Positions 36,576 through 49,190 of a stretch of DNA of 64,000 bases are shown here, in pieces (the first letter of the stretch is position 1; each line of letters begins with the position of its first letter). The stretch covers positions 3,828,501 through 3,892,500 of the forward strand of contig JAJFZO010000256.1 of NCBI GenBank assembly GCA_021397835.1, read 5' to 3'. Under the pieces are notes generated by a model. It had not been told where the DNA came from and searched no databases. It was given only the letters and a program-made list of their open reading frames with translations. This DNA comes from Moringa oleifera. Its lineage: Eukaryota; Streptophyta; Magnoliopsida; Brassicales; Moringaceae. The position numbers and the translations under genes were made by a program.

Positions 36576-38504
36576 TCTATTAGTGCATTATTATTGTGTA
36601 AAAAAGTTTAAGCTCATTATTAGGTTTGTGATATATGGATAGGTTCATTTATGATTAAATCTAATAAGTTTTAATTTGATTTATTCAGTAAATAAATTAA
36701 TTAATTATTTGTTTTATAAATAATTTAAATTTTAAAAATTTAAAATAAATTAATTTAATTAAACCATGTAATTGATGGAATCTCTTTGATTTGTTCAAAT
36801 ATAATTAAATTAATATAATAAATTTTATAAATATATAAAGTTAATCAATAAAAAATAATCAAAATATGTATCTTTTATTTTTTTCAATTTACACATTTTT
36901 ATAAATTAGTTCATCATAATAAAGCTAATTCCTTTTTTAATTAAATACTAATATGATTATTTAAAAAACAACATATGTTATTTATTAAATCATAAATTTA
37001 ATATTATAAATAAAAAATATTATATATATTATATATTTAATATCTTAAAAGTTTGAAACTATTAATTTAATAATTTCTCATATCATTTTTATTAGTATTT
37101 ATTTTATATGCTAAGATTTATTTATATATTTATATTATTTTTAAATAATAAATAAAAATATTTATTAAATTAATTTATATAAAATTTATCAAATCAATTC
37201 TTAGATGATTTCTTTAAAACTCATTAAATTAACATGTTTAAGATCTAATAAAATATTTTTTCAATATGAGGCCATTGACAAATCTCATAAATAAGTGATG
37301 TGTCACATATTTTTTTAATAAATGAATATAACTTGGCTTATTATTATAAAAAAAAACTCATTATATTTTATTAGAGGTCCAACTTGGACCATGATTTCAT
37401 AGATTGTATCGCCTTGGCTCGATGCATTGCTAGGTAATATAAAATACAGTAAATTAATATTTCTTTTTGTTGATACTAATTATGAACATGCAATATTATT
37501 TTATCATTTAAGTATTTATTAATAATTTTATTAGTTATAATATTAATATATATTTTCAAATTTTTAATAAAAAATATAAATAAAAATTAATAAAATTATT
37601 AATTATTATAAATTTTTTAACACAAAAAATTATAAAAATAATTAAAGATGGCATTCACATACATAATATAATGTTAATTCAACAAAAATGAATCACAATG
37701 ACATAAATCTTAAATAAATATAATAAATAAAATTGATGAGATTTTGAGAATTTGAAATTTGAATTAATTATATAAAAGAGTTACATTTTATATAAATTCT
37801 CGATTTGAGATTTATAAAAAAATATATATTTCTTGAAAAATAAAAAACTCTATTTAATAAATTTTATTAATTTGAACATTCATATTTTTTTGTCGTCCAA
37901 TATTAGTTGACATCCTAAATGTAAATGACCCCTCAAAAATTGCTTGATAAAAGTTTTGCCACCGACCAAACCAACCCAAAATTTTGAAAGGATGCCACAA
38001 AGAGAGGCAAATGCCCTTAATGTACTTTAGTTTGATTACGAGCTCAAAACTTTAGGTCAATCATATCAGCTATATCTATTCCTAATAAAGTTTAAGGCTT
38101 GATTCTAATAGAATTTTCATTATTGGAAGGACAAAATGCTCAATCGTATCGTGTAATAATGACCTTATGATTCAATTTTAACTCGATTTGGTTATTTCAT
38201 ATCAATAAGGCTCTTGAAATCATTATGTACTCTTCCTAACTTTTTGATTTGTATATGAAATAAAATTATTATGAAGCAAGATTAAGAGATCATGAACTCG
38301 TAAAAATGTAATGCATTGAAAAATTTATCCGACAAAGATTTTGATCCATTGTTTGTTTGTCTAGTGTCCTTGTCGAGTAAATTATGGTAATTAATTATAG
38401 ATTCTACTTTTACGGTCATGAACTTTCGTTTTTGTCTAAGCATAAGGCTATCATTACATGAAAAATATTGCAGATTGTTGCATACAACTAAACTAACACA
38501 TAAA

Positions 38505-39035
38505 AAATTAAGGTAAATATAAAGCATTTTTAAATTTAAAACATCATAGTTTCAATTTTTTTTAATTGTGAATTTAAATTTTTTATTTGAGCAAATTGGG
38601 ATATTGTCAAAAAATTTAAAAAATTAAAAACACTTAAATTTGAGATTTTATATTATAAATTTTTACTTAAATTCTTAAAAAACATAAAGAAATATTTAAG
38701 TTATCATTTAAAGAAATTTATATTTTTTAATTATTAAATATGTATTTAATTTTATATTTTTTAAAATTTAAAAAATTTATAAAAAAAATAACTCATGAAT
38801 TAAAAATTTATTTAATTTTGAGAAATAAACTTAAAACAAAATTTTATTTAAATAATTTTAAAGTATTTTAACAACAAAAAGTATCATTCATTTTATAAAA
38901 TCATTTGAACTAATATCTAAATCAAATCAAATTAAAACTTTAGATAGATAATTAAAAAAATTAAAATAATAAAATTTAAATTAAAAAACATATAAAGTTT
39001 AATTTTTTAAATTATTTACCCAAAAAATTATTACA
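38505..39035. mobile_element. Foldback (MITE-like) element, family A, second copy
   Basis: The block TCAAAAAATTTAAAAAATTA, then GATTTTATATTATAAATTTT near 38605-38663 matches the arm of the 36 kb copy. The right end carries TTTACCCAAAAAATT and the left end a GGTAAAT counterpart. Arms are more diverged than in the first copy. Noncoding. Confidence 0.5.
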
Positions 39036-39746
39036 TAAACACATGCAAAATAACACATAAATCCATGAAAAACAAGACATGCATACAACATATTGTAAGA
39101 ACCTTATCATATTATTTCATATTCATCCCAGATCATGTCTGGAAATTTCGGGGTACCAAAAAAAAAAATCATATTGATATCCAATGACTTCTTAAATTTT
39201 TTTTTTCTCTGTCTAATAAAAATACTTATAGAATGTACAATGCGATGCATTTTATTATATTATTTAAAATTAAAAGATATTTCAAGAAAATTAAACATAT
39301 CTGATGTCTATTTTAAAAAATAAAAAATAAAATTTTAAATCAGATTTAATTATTCATGCCAAAAGAGAATGAATATTTTGATAGCAAATGTTAGATTTCA
39401 CATGGAAAGTACCAATCACGGGCCTAAATGAAAGCAAAGCATAAGGCTGGCCTGCTTCACATGATGGAATCAACCCATTCTCAAAGTCCTAATTTATAAA
39501 CAAAAACATATTTCAGAAAACAGGAAAAAGAAAATCCGAGAAAACCGAAACCGATCAGTCTCTGGCAACACAAATTTGCAAATCTAATAACATTTTTTTT
39601 TCCTGTTCTTTTCTTTCTTCATCCTGAGGAAGCGCTATTTGCTGACTCTCCAAAACGTTGAAATGAAATCTGTTTGTAAACCCTTACCATCTTTCTTTGA
39701 TTGAGATCTCTCTCTCTCTCATCCCTGATCCTTGATCCACCACCTT

Positions 39747-39755
39747 AAACCCTAA
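39747..39755 (+). promoter_or_regulatory. Telo-box (AAACCCTAA) upstream of ZFPL1-like gene
   Basis: Exact AAACCCTAA 77 bp upstream of the ATG, within the likely leader. Short motif, so support is modest. Confidence 0.4.
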
Positions 39756-39831
39756 TAATTACAGGCTTCATTACTCTTAACTATTTCGAGCTCGAAGTGC
39801 TCAATTCTTTGATTGCACGCTTCTTAATGCA

Positions 39832-42800
39832 ATGGTGGTCTGCAAATGCCGGAAGGTACGCTCTCTCACTCTCTTTTAATTTTTTAATTTTTTAAAAATC
39901 TAGAAAGTGTGATATATCTATTGCTGATCACTTGATTAGTCCACTGAAATTCTTTGCTATTGAAATCAAGAATTATTGTTTCAGCTTCTTGTTTTTTTAT
40001 TATTCCCATTTAGAATGTATCAGAGCTATTAATAATCTTTTGGGGGGGCGGGGGGGAGGGGAGGGTTGTTGATCTGATTTTCGTTTTCAATGTGAAATTT
40101 GAACAGATCCATGATGTTATGTGCATGTGTGGCTTTTGCCGCTAATCTCGGTGTTTGCATAGCAATAACAACATAATTAGATGTCTATTTTTGAGTTTTA
40201 TTTGGATTACTACAATGGGCTTGACTCAAAATTGGTGCTAAGGGCCCCTTAATCAGTTTTGAGAAGGTAAACACTGACATAGACGGGGAATTTTATAGGT
40301 TCCAGTTGAATGTAGCTTGATATGCTATGAACTATTTGTGAGCTAGTTCTTCTGCTGCTTCAATGATTAAACTGAATACTAATACTTGCATGTTTTTGGT
40401 GCTTCAGGCTACTAAGTTATATTGTTTCGTCCACAAGGTTCCTGTTTGTGGGGAATGTATTTGCTTCCCGGAGCACCAAATATGTGTGGTACGTTTACAG
40501 TATTCCATTCTCATATGTATGTTTGAAATTTGTATCTTGCTAAAATTGAGATTTTGATCTGAAATTTGTTCTAGTATTGGGATATAGGGGATCCCAAATG
40601 TAGGATAAGGGTCGATTATGATACTGTTATGGTATATACAAACTGTAGAAATGTCTTATATTGGTATTTTCCTTTTCTGGATTTTTAGTATCATGATTAC
40701 AAAAGAAGCATTGTTATATTATTAAGCTTTAGTGGGATAAAGTATTCAGAATCTAAGTGTTGGCGAATAATTAGAGCTTTTCAAACTCTGGACAGTACTA
40801 CTATTTGTTTCTTTTCCTGGTCTGCTTTGTGGTACTGGTGGGGGACAGAGCATTTAGTGGGATAAAGCATTCGAATTCTAAGAGTTAGTTGATAACTGGA
40901 GCTTACAAAACTTTATGCTATGGTGTTTCATTCTTCTCTGTTTTGCTGTGGAGGTGAGGTTGGCAGTGTAAGCACAAGCAAGCTGTCAGTGCTTCAGCTT
41001 GTCGGTGCTGGGATAATGAGATTAACTGTACTTGTTATGTGATTTAGAGGGGAAACCATATTTTTCTTTATCTGTCTGCCTGATGCATATTGTCTCACCC
41101 TGATGGTTGTTGAAATTATTGCCCAGATTGTTGTTGCTTTATGACCAGGGGGAACGTTCTTGGTCAACATTGGTTTTACAAATATCTATATGTAAATGTG
41201 TCTATCTTTCTTTTTGTTTAGATTATGTTGAGTTACAGTGTGTTCATGTCAATTAATTTGCCACTATATGACAAATGATATTTTTGGTCTCATGGTTATT
41301 AAATTAGTGCCTTGAAGTAAATTTAGCCAAATGGTTATCTGGATAAGAAAGCTGGTTGGATGATGTTTAGGTTAATTTTAAAACTTTAGCATTTCTTTCC
41401 CATGTCCTACTCTTTTCTCAGCTAGCTTGCCCTATTTATGTTTCCTCAAGTTTTTCTTGAGTATTTCATCACATGCTGTTTCTTTTCTGTCAAAGAGCAG
41501 CATCTTTCTTCTCCATAAGAACTTTTCCATTATGAAGAGGTTGTCCTTTCTAGAATGGTGCTTGATGCATGAACCTTTCTACAATGTCTGTGCTCTGAAA
41601 GAGATGAGATTTCTGTTCCTGTATAGTACATTTGACTGGTCTTTGAATCACAGTATCATCATAAATATTTGTTTGTTATTTCTGTGCGTCTGCTGCATTG
41701 CTTTAACTTTAAATCAATAGAAAGATATCTGGTTATAAATTTAGTATTTAAGGCTGTTTCTGGCTTCATGCCATATTTTTCTTGCTATTTTCTATTAGGT
41801 CCGTACTTACTCAGAATGGGTGATAGATGGAGAGTACGACTGGCCTCCCAAGTGTTGCCATTGTCAGGCTATACTTGAAGAGGGGGCAGGGTCTCAGATC
41901 ACTCGATTGGGTTGCTTGCGTATGTGATTTTGCACATAAAATTAATTCAAAATTTTCTTTGAAAGAAGTATATTGAAACTTTTACTCTTGACCTCACAGA
42001 TGTGTTTTTTTGCTTGTTTCAGATGTTCTACACACAAATTGCTTCATTTCACATGTCAAAAGTTTCCCTCCACACACTGCACCGGCTGGATACATTTGTC
42101 CTTCATGCTCCATTCCGGTAAGAAAAGAGTTGCAGATTTTTTTTTTTTTTTTAAGGTGAACGAAGAATTATATTTCTATCAAAAGAAAGAATAATTATGT
42201 TGCTGAGGAGAAGGACAGTACAATATTGGAGGGATTAGTTTTAGAAGTTATTTGAATTATTATGCTGATTATCTTATTTCACTTATTTCCCTTTTCCTAC
42301 CACATTTATGAGTACTAGTGTTTCATGTCATGAAAATAAACAGGTCAATACTTTTATGGTTTTCACCATTTCTTTTAGCAAATAAAAGGAAAGTTACGGT
42401 TATAGTTTAATGGTGCTCATTGCCCTGAGCAGCTGATCAGGCTGAAAGAAATATAAAACTCTGAGAGAAAAAGTCCTATATGCAGATCAGTAAAGGAAGT
42501 TTTAGATGTTCTCATAGTGATGCCTGATACTCTTTCCAAAATGTAATATCAGATGAGGGTTAAGATGTAAATTGTGTTCACCAAGGTGTATTTTGGTGCT
42601 TTATTTCATGCACAGTATGTGTGGAAATTTAGGTTGACTTCTTAGTGTTTGATAATGCCCTTGTCTTAGACATTGGTGAATTTTTTTATTTAATAGCCAT
42701 CATTATCTGTTTTAGAATTTCTTTTATGATCATAGTGGTTAAAGGTTAAGTTTTAAATCATATCTTTGGATGTCATATGCGTATTATCATATGGAATATA

Positions 42801-45800
42801 GGCTTTCAAACTTCTATATTAATGGCCATGGCAATACTGTTCATAACACACTGCTCGTGCTACTTCATGTCCATGTTTTTTTTTTTAAAAAAAAATCTGT
42901 TTAACTTCATTTTCTTGTTTCATGTTTCACTGTTGACTTTAAATTGTTTCATGGGTTAGTTTTAATTGTTATCCAAGCTGTAGGGTTTGATTACTTATAA
43001 ATAAATTAGACTTACGTAGGTATTGTACAATGACATCTGATTTCTGGCTACAAAGAAAATTAGTTTTCGGGTTTTATGTCTTGACAATAGCGTCCAGGTC
43101 CTACTTTATTTAGCACACTCAAAGAGTTTTTCTTTTTCTCCTTATAAGGAAGTTGGGTTTGATCATGTATCAAAGTACTGTCATAACTTGACTTTTGATT
43201 GCATTGAATGGTAGTAGAGTTTAGGATTGTCTGATGACAGACTACTTACGTTCAAGGAACTTGGACAATAGGTCTAGATGGTACATTTTCTTGGGCCTTT
43301 AGATATACGGGAAGGTTAATTTGAAGATGAACTATATGGAAGTGATAATTCCATAGAGTGAAATTCTCCAACGGTCTATGATGTCCTTGTTGGTGATATT
43401 CTTTGTTACCTGATGAAGAACATTCATTAGGTTACTTTGCAGTGTCTTGGATATGACAATTTTGGATACAGAAACTACAAAATGCAGGTCTGATATGACG
43501 GAGGGAGGGAGGGAGGGAGGGAGGTACCCTAATTTTGAATTGATAGAGAAAAAGGAGACGAAGAAACTTCTGTTTTTCTTTTTTTTGTTTGTTCAAAAAG
43601 ATTAAAAAAATAAAAAATGCAAAGTAATATCTGAAGTGAGAAAACCTAACAGCAAGCCCCTTTCCAACAAAATAGTGAACTGATAACTGACAGCATGTCT
43701 TTCCTTTTCTATGTGGAGTAGGTAAACATTTTCTTCATCATAGTATCCCTTGTCAAGAATTGATGGGTCCCTGTACCTTCATGCAGCTTCTGACCTGGAT
43801 CTCTGGTCTAAAATTTAAACTATTCTCAAGTTCCACATTTGAGCACTTTTTTTAACCTTACGTTCAGACCTGAGCCACGTGCAAATAGCATTGGCAATAA
43901 AATTCTGTTGTACCAGTTGGACCTGCAATGTGGTGTGGTATTATTGGCATCATCTCTTGCATGATTCAGGACTTCGTATTAGTGCTGTGATCTGAGTTGA
44001 CAACAGATCCACTACGATACTATTAAGCCATCATCAACCAACCTTTTATAATAACATTACGCACAAAGTCATCATTCACCTACTCAATGTGACATGGGGT
44101 AGAAAGCTTCTCTGTAAAAAAAATAGGGGCATATTTTATTTTAAAATTAAAGATGTAGGCTCTTGCTCTCTCTCTCTCTCTTTCTTTAAGCATATAATTA
44201 CATGTTCTCTGTTGTTTTCAAACAATGGTGTTCAGCTAGGAATTTTCAGTGTTCTACTACCATCAGCTTGCAATTCCTTCGGCTTTCCTTTTCTTTTGTG
44301 ATACGAGTGGACGGTACCAGAATTTGTGATATTGGTTGTTCAAACTTCCTTTTGGAATCGATCGCATGTAAGATGTTTAATGTGAACATGATGTTTTTTT
44401 TCCTGCAGATATGGCCTCCCAAGAGTGTGAAAGATTCAGGATCTCGTTTTCATTCATTGCTTAAGGAAGCTATTATGCAGGTGTGGTTTGTGCTGAGCTC
44501 CAAGATCATATTTGGGAGATCCCTTTTGTGAGAACTTCGTGAGAATAATTGATATGCTTAACACTATTGTTATCATTTTCTAATATAAGTAATACACTCT
44601 GCTGTTGTCCGCATTTGTGCTTCACTTTATGATGAGTTGATAGAGCCTTGTTCTTTTTTTTGGGTGGGGTGTTTTGACGTTTAACAAAGCTAGGTTGATT
44701 AGTTGCGTGTAAGTTTAAGATAGATTCCTGTATCAGCCATGAGATGAGTTCTAGGACCATCCAGAAGAGAAATGTAGCATCTAGAAGATGGTCTACGCAA
44801 CCAAAGAGAGTATTGGGGTACAAGAAGACCTCCCCTTATCCAGAATGCAAGTTTACTTCTGATTCCTGCTGGGCACTTGGCATATTAATTTCTCCCAAAG
44901 GATCTACGCAACCAAAGAGAGTATTGGGGTACAAAAAGACCTCTCTTTATCCAGTTCTGATAAATTTTTGCGGCTAACTCCTCTTGTATTTGTTGCAACC
45001 AGCTAGAAGCTCCTATGTTGTCCTAAGATGTTGCAGCTCTATAATATTGATTGACTGCTAGTTGGAAGAAACACCAAATTACAATATCTTTGAAATCTGT
45101 TTAAAATTTGTCAGCATGAGCCTCTGTTATTTTTCATCTTTATGGTCTCTTATTATCTGATGGTTCCATTGTAGTTTCTGTTAGTCAAGGCTCAGATAAC
45201 CAGCTGTTGAAATTACATGTGGTAACTTTCTTTATTTGGGTGTATCGTATGGGAAAATTTCCTATCATACTTATTTTGATAAATAGAAAAGTTTTAAACA
45301 ATTTTTGAAGTCATGAGGCTTGTCTCTGGATTCAGTTATATTAGTTTTGAACCTGCAATCTATTTGCTAATAATGCAGACTGGTCTAGAGAAGAATTTGT
45401 TTGGGAATCATCCTGTTTCTTTGTCGGTAAAGGAGTCCCCTGGTCCTCCGCCTGCTTTTGCTTCAGATCCACTGATTAACATCTCTTCATCAACTGCTGT
45501 TGCAAAAGCTGGACCGAACATCAGTGAAGGGTACTCAACTGCAAATGGAGGAACTTCTAAGCATTCAGTGTCAGAAATTATGGAGATAGATGGTCCTAGT
45601 TCAGCTGGAAGTTACATGAAAAGCTCCAGTCCTGCTGTAAGAGATTTTGTAGTTAGTAATTGCGTCTGATATGAGACATATTGAAGTCATTTTATTCTCT
45701 GATCATACCCATGTGTCTGTTGAGCTTGAAACTGGATTTTGTCCTCCTATTAGTATTTTATTTTGATTCAATTTGTTTATTGTTGCAATTTTTATCCAGC

Positions 45801-47153
45801 CTGTTGCAACAACACGTAAGAGTATAGCAACTGTTGAACGGCAAAATTCGGAAATTTCATATTATGCGGATGATGAAGATGGGAACCGTAAGAAGTACTC
45901 TCGAAGAGGTGAGTAGAAGTTCATTTAATTTTTCCTTTTCAAAATGAGGATGAACAAAAGCATCTGGTGCTAAAACTCTTTAGAATTATTTGAGGTGTTT
46001 CCCTCTTTTGTTCTTGTTTGCTTTCCTAGAATGATGATAACAAGCTACTAGGATAACAGAAGATGTGAATGTTTGTTGACCTGTGTTACATTGCCCTCTT
46101 TACCCTAACCTGACCCATGTAAATTACATGTCCAGAAACTAGGGTATGACTGTTGGACCTTCCGATTCAACAAACTTTAGAAAAGCTTGTTAAAACCCTT
46201 GGACATGTATCTACATCAAACACTTGCAGTTGAGTCTGTGTAACATAATTATCGACAAATTCTTGACTGCTTTTATTCAATGATGCACTGTTCTCATTAT
46301 CTAGATTGCCTTTTTTGGAAATTAGATTTTAAAATCAGACTCACTTTTTTTTTTTTTGGTGGTTTTAGGTCCACTCCGTCATAAGTTTCTCAGAGCATTA
46401 CTTCCTTTCTGGTCAAGTGCATTACCTACTCTGCCAGTGACTGCACCTCCACGTAAAGATGCATCAAATGCAGATGATGTTCAAGAGGGTCGTTCACGGC
46501 ATCAAAAATCATCAAGAATGGATCCGAGGAAGATACTTCTCTTTATAGCAATCATGTAATGTCTCTACTTGTTTCTATGCAATGCTCTCTGTGCCATTGC
46601 CTGTTATGACGGATAATAAGTGTAACAGCAGAAAAGAAGTGGAGGAAGAAAAAGAAGAGCAACAAAATCATTCTTTTCTCAGTTTTGCTTTTTCTTTTTC
46701 CTCTCTTCAGTTCTTGCAGCAAGAATAAGTCTTGTGTAATCAGTTTTATCATCTGTTTGAATTTTGTTTTGGTCTAAATTATGTTGGAGGTTAATAATTT
46801 CAAGGTTAGCTTTCTATCAGATGGATTGGTGACTGCCATCACCTGATTGTCTAAGTTTCTTTTATTTTTAGGGTGTTATCTGTTAACATAATGAACAATT
46901 ATGAATTGCAGATCTTTAGTAATCTTGCCATATTGATGGTTGTCAGGCATCCATCTGGATAAATGTTTGGTTTATCTTTCAACACCAAAGATAATCACAT
47001 TGAGTGAGCAAAAATTATAATATTGTTGCTGTTTTTACAAATTCAATGTTTATTATCATGTGCAGGGCCTGCATGGCAACTATGGGAATCCTCTATTACA
47101 GACTTGCACAGCGGGTTATTGGTCAAGGACTGCCTGGTAATGAGCAGCAGTGA
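39832..47153 (+). CDS. ZFPL1: ZFPL1-like Golgi RING/B-box membrane protein
   Basis: Exons: 39832-39855, 40408-40488, 41799-41919, 42023-42117, 44409-44480, 45379-45636, 45800-45908, 46369-46555, 47066-47153. Phases join to 344 aa. The N-terminal Cys/His set (C4, C6, C14, H17, C22, C25, C27, H31, C34) is B-box-like. A RING-H2-type set follows (C54, C57, C74, H76, H79, C82, C101, C104). After a Ser/Pro-rich linker (about 132-250) comes one C-terminal membrane segment (KILLFIAIMACMATMGILYY, about 308-327) with a short tail. This order is that of zinc finger protein-like 1, an integral cis-Golgi protein known in animals to support Golgi organisation. The plant role is not established to my knowledge. 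Introns 1, 2, 4 and 5 are long; intron 4 is 2.3 kb. RING cysteines are complete, so ligase activity is possible but unproven. Confidence 0.92.
40042..40065 (+). other. Predicted G-quadruplex in ZFPL1 intron 1
   Basis: G-runs of 7, 7, 4 and 3 separated by single bases C, A and A, on the coding strand about 190 nt after the first donor. Four runs with one-base loops meet the usual rule for a very stable parallel quadruplex, in both DNA and pre-mRNA. Folding in vivo is inference. Confidence 0.7.
43500..43524 (+). repeat. (GGGA)n microsatellite in ZFPL1 intron 4
   Basis: About six GGGA units, perfect. The G-runs of three could also form a quadruplex. Confidence 0.85.
44792..44954 (+). repeat. 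52-bp direct repeat in ZFPL1 intron 5
   Basis: Copies at 44792-44843 and 44903-44954 match at 49 of 52 positions and are offset by 111 bp. Both begin TCTACGCAACCAAAGAGAG and end TTATCCAG. The segment between is unrelated to the repeat. No coding function is apparent. Confidence 0.9.
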
Positions 47154-47860
47154 TCAACTCTGAAGTTTGCTGTGAAATCTGGGTAACATCATAGAACTTG
47201 CTGCTATGCTCTGGTTACTGACACTCTTGCTGCTCTGCTGTTGTTGTGTACCTTTGCTTGGCTTTTCCTTTGCGTCAAATCTGCTGCCAGTTTACTTTGA
47301 AACTGAAAAGTAGATAATGTTTTGTTTCTTTTCTGGAGATAAATGTGGATATTGAAGTATTCTTACTGCAGTGCAGATGTCTCTGAAAATGTTACACAGC
47401 TCTTCTTGCCATTTCTCTTGTTCTTTTCTCTTCTTTTTTTGGTTATGGTTATCTGTCTAAAGTGTTTCTTTTGAACTAGGTTATTCTGTAATATTCTTCA
47501 ATTAATAAACCTGCTTAAACCCAGGTTTTCCAGTCACATTTTCATTTTTATCAAAATGCAATCTTTAGGGTCTTGTGCTTTGCAGGTTATCTTATCAGAA
47601 AAATGCAGTCTTATGATATTCTATTTGTAGTGTTGCACCTTAAGAACATCTTAAAAAACTAAGAGTTGATTTCGTTCATCATCAGTTGGATACTTTGGTC
47701 TACAATATGTGGACTAATGTATGTTTGATTAGTCTGAATTTGATTTAATTCTTTGCTGAAAGTGGTTGGAAACTTAAGGTGCCTGCGTGTTCTGGCAAAG
47801 ATTAGCAAGTGTAACAAAAAGAAAATGAATTGGGTTATTTGAGTCTTATATAATGTGTTG

Positions 47861-48357
47861 AGTTAATTACATTAGAAAGGTTTGCATTTTGTTTATAATT
47901 TCAAATTGAATTTACTAAAAAAGATAGTCTATTTGAGTTGAATTACGTCTATTTGAATTAAATTTTTCAATGTGAAATTTATGTTTATAATTTTTATTAA
48001 CATTAATAATTTTGTGTGTTTATTTTATATGTATATGGTTTTTATTTATGTAATTATTATAATATTTTTTTAAACATTATGAAAATAACAAAATTTATTT
48101 TATTTATTTATTTTTAAATATTTATATTTTATATGTTTTTATTAAAATTTAATTTGAAAAAATTTTATTTGTCAGGATAATTTTAAAAGGGGTGTTGGTA
48201 GTTGAATAGACAAATGTGTACGTAATATCGTTAATGAAAATTATAAATGAAAGTTTTACATTGAAAAGATAATTATAACGTAAATTTTAGTTAGATGTAA
48301 TTTTTTATTTTAATTTAAAGTTATGAGTAAAATATATTTTCATTGATGTAATTAACT
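47861..48357. mobile_element. Foldback (MITE-like) element, family C, copy 2
   Basis: The left end AGTTAATTACATTAG pairs with the right end, whose reverse complement is AGTTAATTACATCAATG. Further inward, TTTTTCAATGTGAAATTT and TTTATAATTTTTATTAAC pair with inverted blocks at about 48230-48265. It shares ends and internal order with copy 1 at 7.4-7.9 kb. About 497 bp, noncoding. No clear target-site duplication was read. Confidence 0.65.
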
Positions 48358-48439
48358 TTAATGTTTTACGTTTTATATATGTTGATATTATAACAACTCT
48401 TATGGACAATTAAATAGAAATTAGGATAATAATTATTTA

Positions 48440-48790
48440 AAATCATGATCTTTACTTGGTGTTATCAAATCAAATTTAATATTAAAAGAGTGATTAAGTG
48501 AATTATCACAAAATTAAAAATGTTTAAAATGTTATTATATAAAAATTTTAATATATTTTGAATATTAAAAATAATTTTATTTTTATAGTTTATATTATAA
48601 AAAATTGTTAAAAATAAATAATTGTGTCAAAATTATTTAAAGTTAAAAAATAAATTTGTGTAAAATTTATTCAATTTAATATTTTTAATTTTTATAATTA
48701 TTAAATTAAGATTTAAATTAAATAATAATTTAATTTATTATTTTTACACATTAAAATTGGTTTATTATTACAAGATATAGCTCAACTTTT
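48440..48790. repeat. Degenerate foldback element, family A
   Basis: The left block AATTATCACAAAATTAAAAA pairs imperfectly with the reverse complement of the right block (AATTATAAAAATTAAAAATA). The right part (TTTAAATTAAATAATAATTT) resembles family A arms. It lies directly beside the family C element. Limits are approximate. Confidence 0.4.
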
Positions 48791-48949
48791 TCCTGAGAGC
48801 CTGCTATAATAATTCCTTCATCAGGTGTAACATGGTAAACTATCCTACATCTGGCCCGAAAATTTTTTAAAAAATCACACAGACATATATAGAAATATAG
48901 TGTAGATTGTCATGATGTGGACAATCAAGAGAGGATTAATCTACTTTAT

Positions 48950-49190
48950 GAAAGGCTGCAAAAGAGGCCTTGTAAATATTCTAGAAAGGGGTTGTTATGT
49001 GCCTGGTCATAATGTCAACACCTGCAGTTATATACTTAGATAATCTATCTATATATCTGAATATGTTTATAGGATATGGCTGCCAAAAGGGCATTAAATT
49101 AGGTTTATAAAAGCAGTAGTATAAGCTCATAATGTCAACAGTGAAAGACCTACTCAGAACAGCTACAAAAAGGGCCTTAAGATATTCAAA
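48950..49190. repeat. Local degenerate repeats
   Basis: CATAATGTCAACA occurs at about 49008 and 49128. A GGCTGCAAAAGAGGCCTT-like string recurs, altered, near 48954, 49078 and 49161. Spacing is irregular. Noncoding. Confidence 0.4.

Larger units (their letters stand above)
35982..39831. other. Intergenic DNA between divergent BUB3 and ZFPL1-like genes
   Basis: Mostly AT-rich, with two family A foldback elements listed separately. The last roughly 400 bp are less AT-rich and should hold the ZFPL1 promoter and leader. No gene was recognised. Confidence 0.7.

Noticed and set aside
41427..41878. Open frames inside ZFPL1 intron 2
   Set aside because: They run into exon 3 in part but do not match ZFPL1. 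The splice sites and RING residues define the exon clearly.
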